From assembly GCA_023427705.1 (NCBI GenBank), contig JAEZAL010000302.1, forward strand, positions 1 to 30,760: 30,760 nt of DNA, written 5' to 3'. Numbering within the stretch: the stretch's first letter is position 1; each line of letters starts with the position of its first letter. This DNA comes from Bacillota bacterium (GTDB taxonomy: Bacteria > Bacillota > Clostridia > Clostridiales > Clostridiaceae). The translations under genes and the position numbers were made by a program. Below, piece after piece: positions 7,980 through 15,317 of this stretch. Under the pieces are notes generated by a model. That model was given only the letters and a program-made list of their open reading frames with translations. It made no database searches and had not been told where the DNA came from.

Positions 7980-8594
7980 ATGAAAAGAAATTTTAAGCTA
8001 GGAGGAATCCTTCTAATAATAACTATGATTTCAGGTTTATTACTTGGATTTGCAAATGATTTAACTAAAGAGGCAATTTTAGAAAACTCTAAAATTAGTA
8101 AAGATGATTTAAATTATATAATGCCAGCAGCAGAAAAAATTCAAGATACTACAATTGAATTAGATGAAGAAAGTAACATTAAAGAATTATATGAAGCAGT
8201 TAGTGGAAATGATACTATAGGATATGTTATGAAAATAAATGTGAAAGGTTTCCATGGACCTATTGATTTTGTTATTGGGATTTCTAAAGATGATAAAGTT
8301 ACAGGGATGAAAGTTTTATCACATAACGAGACACCTGGTCTTGGTGCAAAAATAACAGAAGATAAGTTTATGCAAAGATTTAAAGATAAACCTGCAACTG
8401 ATTATTTAGAAGCAGTAAAAGTTACTCCTAATAAGGATAATGAAGTGGAAGCTATATCAGGAGCTACAACTTCAAGTAAAGCATCTGTAAGTGCAGTTAA
8501 TGAAGCTATTACTTTCTATTTAGAAAGTATAAAAGGTGAAACAGTAGAACCACAAGTAGAAACTGATGCAGATACAGGGGCTAGTTCAAATTAA
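7980..8594 (+). CDS. rnfG: Rnf complex subunit RnfG (FMN-binding)
   Basis: 204 residues. One N-terminal membrane helix (about 9-26, LGGILLIITMISGLLLGF) anchors an extracytoplasmic FMN-binding domain. The HNETPGLGAKI segment (115-125) and the SGATTSS motif (160-166) are the hallmarks of the RnfG/NqrC family; the motif threonine carries the phosphoester-linked FMN. It relays electrons between the membrane 2Fe-2S centre and RnfD. The tail after residue 186 is an acidic, low-complexity extension. RBS AGGAGG lies at the end of rnfD. Confidence 0.95.
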   Translation: MKRNFKLGGILLIITMISGLLLGFANDLTKEAILENSKISKDDLNYIMPAAEKIQDTTIELDEESNIKELYEAVSGNDTIGYVMKINVKGFHGPIDFVIGISKDDKVTGMKVLSHNETPGLGAKITEDKFMQRFKDKPATDYLEAVKVTPNKDNEVEAISGATTSSKASVSAVNEAITFYLESIKGETVEPQVETDADTGASSN

Positions 8595-8615
8595 TTTTAA
8601 ATTAGGAGGAAAGCA

Positions 8616-9329
8616 ATGAATAAGTTAATTGAAAGATTAAAAAATGGAATAATTACTGAAAATCCAATTTTTGTACAAGTTTTAGCTATGTGTCCAACTT
8701 TAGCAGTTACAACAAGTGCTGAAAATGCTTTAGGGATGGGACTAGCTTCTACTGTAGTATTAATATTTTCTAATATGATAATTTCTGCAATAAGAAAATT
8801 AGTTCCTGATGAAATAAGAATACCAGCGTATATAGTAGTTATAGCATCTTTTGTTACAATAATTGATATGTTAATGCAAGGATATCTTCCAAGCCTTTAT
8901 TCTTCACTTGGATTATTTATACCACTAATAGTTGTTAACTGTATAATATTAGGAAGAGCTGAAGCGTACGCTTCAAAGAATCCTATATTACCATCTATCT
9001 TCGATGCTATTGGAATGGGACTTGGATTTACTATTGCACTATTCTTAATCGGTACTTTTAGAGAAATTTTAGGTGCTGGACAATTCTTAGGAATTCAAGT
9101 TATTCCTGAAACTATTAAACCAGCGTCTATTATGATATTAGCACCAGGAGCATTCTTTACTTTAGGTGGTCTTATGGTAGTTTTAAATGCTTATAACATG
9201 AAAAAAGCAGCTAAAACAGGCGAAGAAGTTAGAACATTAGAACATAATTGTGGAAGTTGTTCTGGATGTGGAACTGGATCTTGTGGTACTTCTTCAGGAA
9301 TTGAAATTAAAGAAACTAATAAAAACTAA
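8616..9329 (+). CDS. rnfE: Rnf complex subunit RnfE with Cys-rich C-terminal tail
   Basis: 237 residues, longer than the ~200 usual for RnfE. The integral membrane core has about six helices (residues 1-200), with the ENPIFVQVLAMCPTLAVTT opening and VVNCIILGRAEAYA typical of the family. Cys26 and Cys109 match the residues that, together with the two in RnfA, hold the intramembrane [2Fe-2S] centre. After the core comes a polar linker, then a tail with four closely spaced cysteines (212, 215, 218, 223; HNCGSCSGCGTGSCG). This is unlike the short tails of proteobacterial RnfE and may bind a metal or cluster. RBS AGGAGG, 21 bp after rnfG. Confidence 0.94.
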   Translation: MNKLIERLKNGIITENPIFVQVLAMCPTLAVTTSAENALGMGLASTVVLIFSNMIISAIRKLVPDEIRIPAYIVVIASFVTIIDMLMQGYLPSLYSSLGLFIPLIVVNCIILGRAEAYASKNPILPSIFDAIGMGLGFTIALFLIGTFREILGAGQFLGIQVIPETIKPASIMILAPGAFFTLGGLMVVLNAYNMKKAAKTGEEVRTLEHNCGSCSGCGTGSCGTSSGIEIKETNKN

Positions 9330-9343
9330 GAGGGGTGGAACTA

Positions 9344-9922
9344 ATGGAATTATTTATGATTTTTATAGCAGCAATGCTTGTAAATAACTTTGTACTTTCA
9401 AAATTCCTAGGGATTTGTTCATTCCTTGGAGTTTCAAAGAAAAAAGATGCAGCTATAGGTATGGGGTTAGCTGTTACCTTTGTTATGACTTTAGCATCAA
9501 TAATGTCATGGCTTGTTTACAATCAAATATTAGTTAGATTTGAGCTTGAATACCTAAAAACTATAGCTAATGTATTAGTTATAGCAGCGTTAGTTCAATT
9601 TGTAGAAATGGCTATGAAAAAATTATCTCCAGCACTTCATAAAGCTTTAGGTATATATCTGCCACTTATTACTACAAACTGTGCTGTTTTAGGAATGGCA
9701 ACATTAAATATACAAGAAAGTTATAATTTTGTAGAAGCTATAGTAAATGGATTAGGTGCTGCATCAGGATATATGTTATCTATAGTACTATTATCATTTA
9801 TTAGAGAAAGAATAGATAATAATGAGAATATACCAGTTGTTCTAAGAGGATTACCAATTACATTATTTACAGCAGCATTAATGTCAATTGCCTTTTTAGG
9901 ATTCCAAGGACTAATTCAGTAG
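9344..9922 (+). CDS. rnfA: Rnf complex subunit RnfA
   Basis: About 192 residues, six predicted membrane helices, paralogous in fold to RnfE with inverted topology. Cys25 (KFLGICSFLG) and Cys113 (PLITTNCAVLG) are the expected [2Fe-2S] ligands shared with RnfE. A GTG at 9335 is in frame but lies inside the Shine-Dalgarno (AGGGGTGG, 9331-9338), so I start at ATG 9344. Fifteen bases after rnfE, and followed 12 bp later by rnfB. Confidence 0.95.
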   Translation: MELFMIFIAAMLVNNFVLSKFLGICSFLGVSKKKDAAIGMGLAVTFVMTLASIMSWLVYNQILVRFELEYLKTIANVLVIAALVQFVEMAMKKLSPALHKALGIYLPLITTNCAVLGMATLNIQESYNFVEAIVNGLGAASGYMLSIVLLSFIRERIDNNENIPVVLRGLPITLFTAALMSIAFLGFQGLIQ

Positions 9923-9934
9923 GGGAGGTTTAGT

Positions 9935-10732
9935 ATGAATATATTATATGCAACTTTAAGCTTAGGGATTTTAGGTTTAATTTTTGGAGTACTTTTAGGA
10001 TTTGCATCAAAGGCTTTTGCTGTAAAAGTAGATCCTAAAATACCAAGATTAAGAGAGTGCCTTCCAGGAGCAAACTGTGGAGGTTGTGGTTTTGCAGGAT
10101 GTGATGCTTATGCAGAAGCAGTAGTAATGGAAGGTGCAAAACCTAACTTATGTTCTGTAGGGGGAGCTAAGACTGCAGAAGATATAGGTGGAATTTTAGG
10201 AATAAAAGTAGATGCTACTGAAAAGATGACTGCTTTTGTTAAATGTAATGGAAATTGTGATTCTGCTAAAATCAAATATGATTTAGAAGGAGTAACTGAT
10301 TGTTTAACAGCATCTCTTATGGTAGATGGTGGTTCAAAAGCGTGTTCATATGGTTGTTTAGGGCTTGGAAGTTGTGTTAGTGTTTGTGAATTTGGAGCAT
10401 TAGATATAGTTAATGGTATTGCTAAAGTTAATGTAGATAAATGTACAAACTGTGGAGCTTGTATAAACATTTGTCCAAAAGGACTTATTGAATCAGTACC
10501 AGCGTCTATGAAAGTAAGAGTTGAATGTAATAATATAGAAATTGGTAGACATGTTAAAGAAAATTGTTCTGCTGCATGTATAGGATGTAAGTTATGTGAG
10601 AGAAACTGTCCAAAGGATGCAGTTCATGTAGTAAATAATTTAGCTAAAGTAGATTATGATAAATGTGTAAATTGTCAACTTTGTACTAAAAAGTGTCCTA
10701 CAGGAGCAATAAAAAATATATATTTAGCATAA
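9935..10732 (+). CDS. rnfB: Rnf complex subunit RnfB (polyferredoxin)
   Basis: 265 residues. An N-terminal membrane helix (about 3-26) is followed by the Fe4 domain with CLPGANCGGCGFAGC, then a series of further cysteine motifs: CSYGCLGLGSC, CTNCGACINICP, CIGCKLCERNCP and CVNCQLCTKKCP. Together they suggest a multi-cluster electron wire. RnfB is the entry point for electrons from reduced ferredoxin on the cytoplasmic side. It is last in the operon, the typical clostridial CDGEAB order, and ends at a strong terminator. No anomaly seen. Confidence 0.96.
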   Translation: MNILYATLSLGILGLIFGVLLGFASKAFAVKVDPKIPRLRECLPGANCGGCGFAGCDAYAEAVVMEGAKPNLCSVGGAKTAEDIGGILGIKVDATEKMTAFVKCNGNCDSAKIKYDLEGVTDCLTASLMVDGGSKACSYGCLGLGSCVSVCEFGALDIVNGIAKVNVDKCTNCGACINICPKGLIESVPASMKVRVECNNIEIGRHVKENCSAACIGCKLCERNCPKDAVHVVNNLAKVDYDKCVNCQLCTKKCPTGAIKNIYLA

Positions 10733-10735
10733 GTT

Positions 10736-10765
10736 AAAGGAGCTGCTTAAGCGGCTCCTTTTTTA
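10736..10765 (+). terminator. Terminator of the rnf operon
   Basis: AAGGAGCTGC pairs with GCGGCTCCTT (one G-U) around TTAA, followed by six T (10759-10764). It may also serve the convergent minus-strand gene, whose stop is two bases away, although the minus-side U-tract is poor. Confidence 0.9.
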
Positions 10766-10766
10766 T

Positions 10767-12035
10767 TTATCTATTAAATATTCCTAACAATGATAATGAA
10801 TGAACTCTATCTTTTATTAGATTTTTATCTGTTGTGTATAGATTTAGTTCTTTCATCCTTTCAAAGTATTCTCCTCCAGAAAATGTATGTCTAAGGCTTT
10901 TACCATTTTCAATATCTAAAGTTTCATTTGCAAAGGCAATAATATCTCCTATACAAAGTTCTCTAGGTAATTCTAAAAGTTCTTCACCAAGAAGGTATTT
11001 TACTGCATTATAGCCAGCTAAAGCACCTGTAGCCATAGCTTCAGTATGACCTACAAAAAAACCAGATTTTTCTCCAGCGCAAAACATATTATCTAAACCA
11101 ATAATCTTCATTTTATTGTCTCTAGGACTTGCTGCTAAATATCTTACGGAATTAGAAGTGCCACCTGATAAAGGATCAATATATCTAGCATTTTCTAGAC
11201 CAGGAATTTTACGAAGTTTTTCTAGTGGATAATAAGAAGTCATAAGTTTAATATGACCAGTATCTAATAAAATTATATTTTCAGCAAATTCTTTTAAAGC
11301 ATATTGTTGACAGACTTTTTGACTTAATTTGTCTAAGTTAATATCTTCGTTTGGAACAGGAATTGTTGCTACACCTTTATTTATAAGTTCATTTAATAAG
11401 CTTTCAGATAAAGCTTCACGTGGTAATTCACATGAACCGCTTATAGCTCCAGGTGTACCGTTACTCCTTTCTCCTATAATATCTTTTATGCCAGCTTTTG
11501 AACTTAAGCTTTCTCTTCCTCCAAAAGTAGGACATCTTAAAACACACATGGAACATCCATTACCATATCTATTACAATTTGTCATTGGACCAGTTGAACC
11601 TGTAGTTTCTATAAACACATCACCATCAATAAAACTTCCATCAGATAATTTTATTTTAGTAATTAAATTATTTTCTAAAGTAACATTTATAGCTCTACTT
11701 TTAAAGTGTATATTAATACCCAGTGATAAAATATATCTTCTTATTTCAGGTTCAGCTTTACCTATATCTGTTAGACTGGCGTGTTTATGTCCTGTAAAGT
11801 CGATGTTTTTGTGAAGAGCTAAACTATCCATAATATCAATTACTTCATTGGCACCTAAATAGCATAATTCTTCAGCAGCGGTAAATCGTCCATTATTTCT
11901 CATAATTCCGCCTACATTTCCTACGCCGAGTAACATATCTGTTCTTTCTATTATATGAACTTCAGCCATCATCTTTCTAGCTTGTATAGCAGCTTGACAT
12001 CCTGCAAATCCACCACCAATTATAATAACTTTCAT
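10767..12035 (-). CDS. FAD-dependent oxidoreductase with a cysteine cluster (MnmG/TrmFO-like fold)
   Basis: 422 residues. The N-terminal Rossmann motif IGGGFAG (6-12) followed by an acidic strand end (HIIER) indicates FAD binding. A second FAD-contact segment is FCAGEKSGFFVGHTEAMATG (318-337), which resembles the MnmG/TrmFO superfamily rather than thioredoxin reductases. In the middle, Cys154 and the spaced set Cys161/164/168 (GCSMCVLRCP) suggest an Fe-S cluster or redox-active thiols. It is not MnmG itself, being too short and lacking the tRNA-binding C-terminal domain. The start has a GAGG RBS. It is convergent with rnfB and downstream of the NIF3-like gene on the same strand (82-bp gap). 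Substrate unknown. Confidence 0.78.
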   Translation of the reverse strand: MKVIIIGGGFAGCQAAIQARKMMAEVHIIERTDMLLGVGNVGGIMRNNGRFTAAEELCYLGANEVIDIMDSLALHKNIDFTGHKHASLTDIGKAEPEIRRYILSLGINIHFKSRAINVTLENNLITKIKLSDGSFIDGDVFIETTGSTGPMTNCNRYGNGCSMCVLRCPTFGGRESLSSKAGIKDIIGERSNGTPGAISGSCELPREALSESLLNELINKGVATIPVPNEDINLDKLSQKVCQQYALKEFAENIILLDTGHIKLMTSYYPLEKLRKIPGLENARYIDPLSGGTSNSVRYLAASPRDNKMKIIGLDNMFCAGEKSGFFVGHTEAMATGALAGYNAVKYLLGEELLELPRELCIGDIIAFANETLDIENGKSLRHTFSGGEYFERMKELNLYTTDKNLIKDRVHSLSLLGIFNR

Positions 12036-12117
12036 TTTAATACCTCATATATTAGTATTTATAATAAAATATTCTAATATATAAGATTTGTCACTATTAT
12101 AATTAGCAATAAAAGTT

Positions 12118-12438
12118 TTAATTTATTATTGGTATTATGTCATAGACTGGTTCTTCATAAGGATGAATAGCTTTTATTACGTTAATTACTTCAATAGCTA
12201 AGTCTTTATGACATCTAAACTCTATTTTTGCTTCTTTTTCTTTGCTTAAGTCATTTTCTTTACCTGTGTATGGTTTAGCTCCTTTTAATGGTCTGAAATA
12301 ACCCATTACTTCAGTAATTGACATACAGTTATCATATTTACCTATAGTCAATGCTCCAGTATTATTAATACCTTCTCGTAATTTATCTACATGACTTAAA
12401 GGAATATATATTTCAAACTTTACCTTTGTATAATTCAT
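12118..12438 (-). CDS. NIF3/YqfO C-terminal-like (CutA-fold) protein
   Basis: 106 residues with an AGGAGG RBS on the minus strand. The protein starts with a VKFEIYIP beta strand, has a small GYFRPLKGAKPYTG loop and ends with the signature AIHPYEEPVYDIIPI. The HPYEEP motif is shared by the PII/CutA-like domain inserted in Bacillus YqfO-type NIF3 proteins and by free-standing homologues. Such domains usually trimerise and may bind metals or small ligands. No catalytic role is known to me. It is the first gene of the minus-strand pair with its own promoter. Confidence 0.75.
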   Translation of the reverse strand: MNYTKVKFEIYIPLSHVDKLREGINNTGALTIGKYDNCMSITEVMGYFRPLKGAKPYTGKENDLSKEKEAKIEFRCHKDLAIEVINVIKAIHPYEEPVYDIIPIIN

Positions 12439-12470
12439 AGAATTACCTCCTATATAATAGCTATATTTTA

Positions 12471-12499
12471 ATATTAGACCATTGATTTAAAATAGTAAA
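12471..12499 (-). promoter_or_regulatory. Minus-strand promoter of the NIF3-like gene
   Basis: Read on the minus strand: -35 TTTACT (12499-12494), 17-nt spacer, -10 TAATAT (12476-12471), about 33 nt before the start codon. The rest of the 281-nt gap 12439-12719 is AT-rich and holds nothing else I can support. Confidence 0.6.
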
Positions 12500-12719
12500 C
12501 GAAATAAATGTCTATAGAGAATAAATTTTCAATTATAAAAAATCATAAAATTCCTTAAAAAGACTAACAATTTATTATTAAAGTTAAAATAAATGAAAAA
12601 TAATATCATAAAATTAAGTAAATTACTGTAAAACTGCGAAAAATTAAGTTCAATATATCTTTTTATAAGCTATGGCATATTATATTATTGAGAGAATTAA
12701 ATAGATTTGAGGGATGAAA

Positions 12720-13124
12720 ATGGGAGTTTTATTTTCAATTATGGGTATTACATTGAGTCTTATTGCTGCTATCACTTTAATAAAAAGAACTATATTAACT
12801 AAATATTTTGTTGTAAAAAAGGCTAGAGTTATAGGGTTTGAAGCATATACCTACTCAACGCCAGGAATGGAGTATAGTACAATATACAATGCAAAAATAT
12901 ATCCTATTATACAAGTGGAAGATAATAATAAATTGGTAAAAATAGCTATTTCATCATTTGGAACAAAGAATAACTTACAATATGGAGATGAAATCGAAGT
13001 AATATATCCTAAAGGAAAACTAGAGAAGGTTAAAATATATTGCAAAGATAATATCTATAACTTTTATTATTTAACCTTAATCATAGGCTTATTAATAACA
13101 ATACTTTCAATAGCAATAATTTAA
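12720..13124 (+). CDS. DUF3592-like membrane protein
   Basis: About 134 residues. The ATG at 12714 directly abuts its Shine-Dalgarno (GAGGG), so the ATG at 12720 is the likelier start. Layout: membrane helix (about 1-22), a beta-rich domain of ~80 residues (KARVIGFEAYTYSTPGM, YNAKIYPIIQVED, ISSFG, YGDEIEVIYPKG), then a second membrane helix (about 112-132). A small domain between two helices, containing 'P-V/I-V-x-Y/F' and 'G-D-x-V-x-V-x-Y-x-P' patterns, matches the DUF3592 style. Family assignment is by pattern recall; function unknown. It is followed by a perfect 10-bp hairpin. Confidence 0.65.
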   Translation: MGVLFSIMGITLSLIAAITLIKRTILTKYFVVKKARVIGFEAYTYSTPGMEYSTIYNAKIYPIIQVEDNNKLVKIAISSFGTKNNLQYGDEIEVIYPKGKLEKVKIYCKDNIYNFYYLTLIIGLLITILSIAII

Positions 13125-13162
13125 AGCATTAGAATTTATATAAGTTAATATTAACTAAAATC

Positions 13163-13190
13163 AGGGAGCTATAAAAATAGCTCCCTAATT
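13163..13190 (+). terminator. Hairpin after the DUF3592-like gene
   Basis: AGGGAGCTAT (13163-13172) pairs perfectly with ATAGCTCCCT (13177-13186), loop AAAA. The U-tract is nearly absent (AATTGAG), so efficiency is uncertain. Confidence 0.55.
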
Positions 13191-13272
13191 GAGATGTCTA
13201 TATCTTAGAAAAACATAGTGAAATTTATTCTTTAATTAATAATCATTAATTATGCATTAAGAAATAGCTTGT

Positions 13273-13301
13273 TTGATTTTTAATTAGATTACTTATATAA
13301 T
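13273..13301 (+). promoter_or_regulatory. Promoter of the mgtC/sapB-like gene
   Basis: -35 TTGATT (13273-13278), 17-nt spacer, -10 TATAAT (13296-13301). Transcription would begin near 13308, which supports the start at 13342 and leaves no room for an M-box magnesium riboswitch. Confidence 0.7.
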
Positions 13302-13341
13302 TTAAATAATTTATATGAATAAAGTTAACTTAGGAGGAGTT

Positions 13342-14037
13342 ATGGGACTGAATACAAATGAAATTATAATACGAATACTTTTAGCCCTTATAATAGGAGG
13401 GTTAATTGGATATGAAAGGGAAGTACAAAATAGATCAGCAGGGCTTAGGACACATATTTTAGTATGCTTAGGAGCTACTATAGTATCATTACTTCAAATA
13501 CAAATGGGAAATCAAGCTATAGAAATGATAGCAGTAAATAAGGAATTATCCAGCGTAATAAATATAGACTATGGGAGACTTGGAGCACAAGTTATTACTG
13601 GTGTTGGGTTTATTGGTGCAGGAGCTATTATTCATAATAAGGGAAATATTAAAGGGCTAACTACAGCAGCTACTTTATGGATAGTGGCATGTTTAGGTTT
13701 GGCTATAGGTATGGGGGCATACTTTATAAGCATATTTGCAGCTATTGTTATTTTGGTAATAGTAGTATTTTTAAAAAGGATAGAGAATAAGTTTATATCT
13801 AAGAATGTAATTGAAAATTTTATAATTAGATATATTAAAGAAGGAGAAATAGAAAAGGAAATAGAACATTTTCTAGAAAGAAAGAAAATTAAAATAAAGA
13901 GAATTGAATATTATTATAATGCTAGTAATGAAAAGGAGATAAATGCCAAGTATATGGTTTTAAAACCACAAAAAATTAATTTTGATAAAATTTTAGAAGA
14001 AATAAAAGAGAAATTCAGTATTATTGAAATTGATTAA
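13342..14037 (+). CDS. MgtC/SapB family membrane protein
   Basis: About 231 residues. An ATG at 13315 is in frame, but TAGGAGGAG (13330-13338) sits just before ATG 13342, so I start there. The N-terminal ~140 residues are the MgtC domain with four to five helices: LIIGGLIGYEREVQNRSAGLRTH, the LGA.IVS strand, and ITGVGFIGAGAIIHN followed by KGLTTAATLW, all family signatures. The C-terminal ~80 residues form a cytosolic Lys/Glu-rich ACT-like domain. MgtC-type proteins are linked to growth in low magnesium and to F-ATPase control in enterobacteria; the clostridial role is not established. Monocistronic. Confidence 0.9.
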   Translation: MGLNTNEIIIRILLALIIGGLIGYEREVQNRSAGLRTHILVCLGATIVSLLQIQMGNQAIEMIAVNKELSSVINIDYGRLGAQVITGVGFIGAGAIIHNKGNIKGLTTAATLWIVACLGLAIGMGAYFISIFAAIVILVIVVFLKRIENKFISKNVIENFIIRYIKEGEIEKEIEHFLERKKIKIKRIEYYYNASNEKEINAKYMVLKPQKINFDKILEEIKEKFSIIEID

Positions 14038-14052
14038 TAAATTTATAAGATA

Positions 14053-14077
14053 AAATAGTTTGTATATCAAAATATTT
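14053..14077 (+). promoter_or_regulatory. FabT-like operator
   Basis: AGTTTGTATATCAAAAT (14057-14073) agrees at 13 of 16 specified positions with the streptococcal FabT consensus as I recall it (ANTTTGATTATCAAATT). It is extended by AAATA and TATTT on either side into a 25-bp near-palindrome. It lies immediately upstream of the -35 of the MarR gene, consistent with autoregulation. Confidence 0.5.
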
Positions 14078-14079
14078 AA

Positions 14080-14108
14080 TTGAATTTTACTCTTGTTTAG
14101 ATTATTAT
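14080..14108 (+). promoter_or_regulatory. Promoter of the marR-hutP pair
   Basis: -35 TTGAAT (14080-14085), 17-nt spacer, -10 TATTAT (14103-14108), about 40 nt before the start codon. Confidence 0.6.
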
Positions 14109-14148
14109 TTAATTAATGAACAATAGAAAAAGGATGGGATAATTCATT

Positions 14149-14601
14149 ATGCAAAAAGAAATAAGAGTAGTTAATGAGCTATTAGTAAAAATATTTAATG
14201 AAATACTTCAAATTGAAGAAAAAACTTTAAAAAATGGACATTTCTCAGATTTATCTGTAAGGGAAATGCATACTATTGAAGCAATTGGAAGAAAAGAAAA
14301 AAGAATGATGAGTGAAGTTGCACAGGATTTAGGGATAACAGTAGGAACCTTAACTACATCTATTAATAGACTTATAAAAAAGGAATATGTTGAAAGAAGT
14401 AGAATAGAAGAAGATAGAAGAGTAGTTCTTGTGGAATTAACTAATAAAGGTAAAGTTGCACACAGATTACATGAAAGATTCCATAATGAAATGGTTACAA
14501 GTATGATGGAAAATCTTTCAGAAAATGAAAAAGAAGTTCTAATAGGGGCATTAGGAAAATTAAATAATTATTTTAAAGATAAATGTGAGTCAATAAAATA
14601 G
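14149..14601 (+). CDS. MarR family transcriptional regulator, FabT-like
   Basis: 150 residues. Winged helix-turn-helix of the MarR type spans roughly residues 35-100: the helix LSVREMHTIEAIG, then MSEVAQDLGITVGTLTTSINRLIKKEYVERS and the wing RIEEDRRVVLVELTNKG. The 'xxHTIEAIG' segment is characteristic of FabT, the repressor of fatty acid synthesis that senses acyl-ACP. No fab genes follow here, so the FabT identity rests on that motif plus the FabT-like palindrome upstream. RBS AGGATGGGA is modest. The gene is followed 33 bp later by hutP, probably in one transcript. The C-terminal helices form the dimer interface. Confidence 0.83.
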   Translation: MQKEIRVVNELLVKIFNEILQIEEKTLKNGHFSDLSVREMHTIEAIGRKEKRMMSEVAQDLGITVGTLTTSINRLIKKEYVERSRIEEDRRVVLVELTNKGKVAHRLHERFHNEMVTSMMENLSENEKEVLIGALGKLNNYFKDKCESIK

Positions 14602-14634
14602 GAAAATCTTTGATTAGAGGTACGGGAGGATATT

Positions 14635-15048
14635 ATGACAAATACAAGTTTGGAAGTTGCGAAATATGCGACAAGAATGGCAATCTCATCTAGAGAAGAA
14701 GAAGAGGAATTAAAAATCTCACTTAAGAAAAAAGGAATATCTGTCACAGCAGTTAATATAGGTGGTAATATTAATGATTCAACTTCCAAAATATTAGAAA
14801 GGGCTTTAGTTGCATCTAAAAGAAATGGTCTTATAAGAGAGGAGCACCTTCATGAGGGAGCTGTTATAGGAGCAACTAGGGATGCTTTAATGCAAGTGTG
14901 GAATAGAGCGAGTGGACAAAATGTCGGAGGGAAAGTAGGTATAGCAAAATCCGGAGAGCATTTAAGTGTATGTATATTTTTAAGTGTTGGACTATTACAT
15001 CTTGATGAAGTTGTAATAGGTATAGGCCATAGAGCTATTCCAAATTAA
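14635..15048 (+). CDS. hutP: HutP family RNA-binding antiterminator
   Basis: 137 residues. In Bacillus, HutP binds L-histidine and Mg2+, then binds UAG triplets in the hut leader to prevent termination. Family features are present: an N-terminal helix with VAKYATRMAISSREEE, the HLHEGAVIGATRDALMQVW segment (71-89) and the C-terminal VGLLHLDEVVIGIGHRAI. His71, His73 and His132 are placed as likely metal/histidine ligands. RBS GGGAGG, spacing good. Histidine-utilisation genes are absent from the window, so this is an orphan hutP and its RNA target is unknown. It ends at a strong terminator. Confidence 0.9.
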   Translation: MTNTSLEVAKYATRMAISSREEEEELKISLKKKGISVTAVNIGGNINDSTSKILERALVASKRNGLIREEHLHEGAVIGATRDALMQVWNRASGQNVGGKVGIAKSGEHLSVCIFLSVGLLHLDEVVIGIGHRAIPN

Positions 15049-15070
15049 TTTAATCTTTAATATAATATTC

Positions 15071-15099
15071 AAAAAAGACACTATTGTGTCTTTTTTTTT
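15071..15099 (+). terminator. Terminator of marR-hutP
   Basis: AAAAAAGACAC (15071-15081) pairs with GTGTCTTTTTT (15086-15096), loop TATT, with nine T in total. The A-rich 5' arm makes the stem long. Confidence 0.93.
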
Positions 15100-15134
15100 A
15101 TGCAATTAATATATATTTAATATATTAGTATGTA

Positions 15135-15163
15135 TTTACAAAAAAAACTAATTGTGATATTAT
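15135..15163 (+). promoter_or_regulatory. Promoter of the ABC importer operon
   Basis: -35 TTTACA (15135-15140), 17-nt spacer, -10 TATTAT (15158-15163). The resulting leader is about 150 nt. I see no T-box motif, known riboswitch or leader peptide in it. Confidence 0.65.
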
Positions 15164-15317
15164 ATGATAAATATTAAAATATCAATAAAATCTTACTAAT
15201 AATAAAAGAATAATATATTTTATGTATTATTTATATGAAATTAGGAAAGTAGAATTGTAGGAGTTAGGATTTTATTAATATTATATTTTGGCCGTATATA
15301 TTAGGAGGATGGTAAAG

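Noticed and set aside
10108..10470. Minus-strand open frame inside rnfB
   Set aside because: Antisense shadow caused by the repeated Cys/Gly codons; no RBS or family resemblance.
11329..11814. Plus-strand open frame of 161 codons inside the FAD oxidoreductase gene
   Set aside because: The minus-strand frame has FAD motifs and a proper RBS; this one has neither.
13187..13341. M-box (magnesium) riboswitch before the MgtC-like gene
   Set aside because: The promoter at 13273-13301 leaves only ~35 nt of leader, far too short.
15170..15317. Possible riboswitch or leader peptide before the ABC importer
   Set aside because: The 150-nt leader has no T-box, no recognisable riboswitch core, no terminator and only a five-codon frame without RBS.
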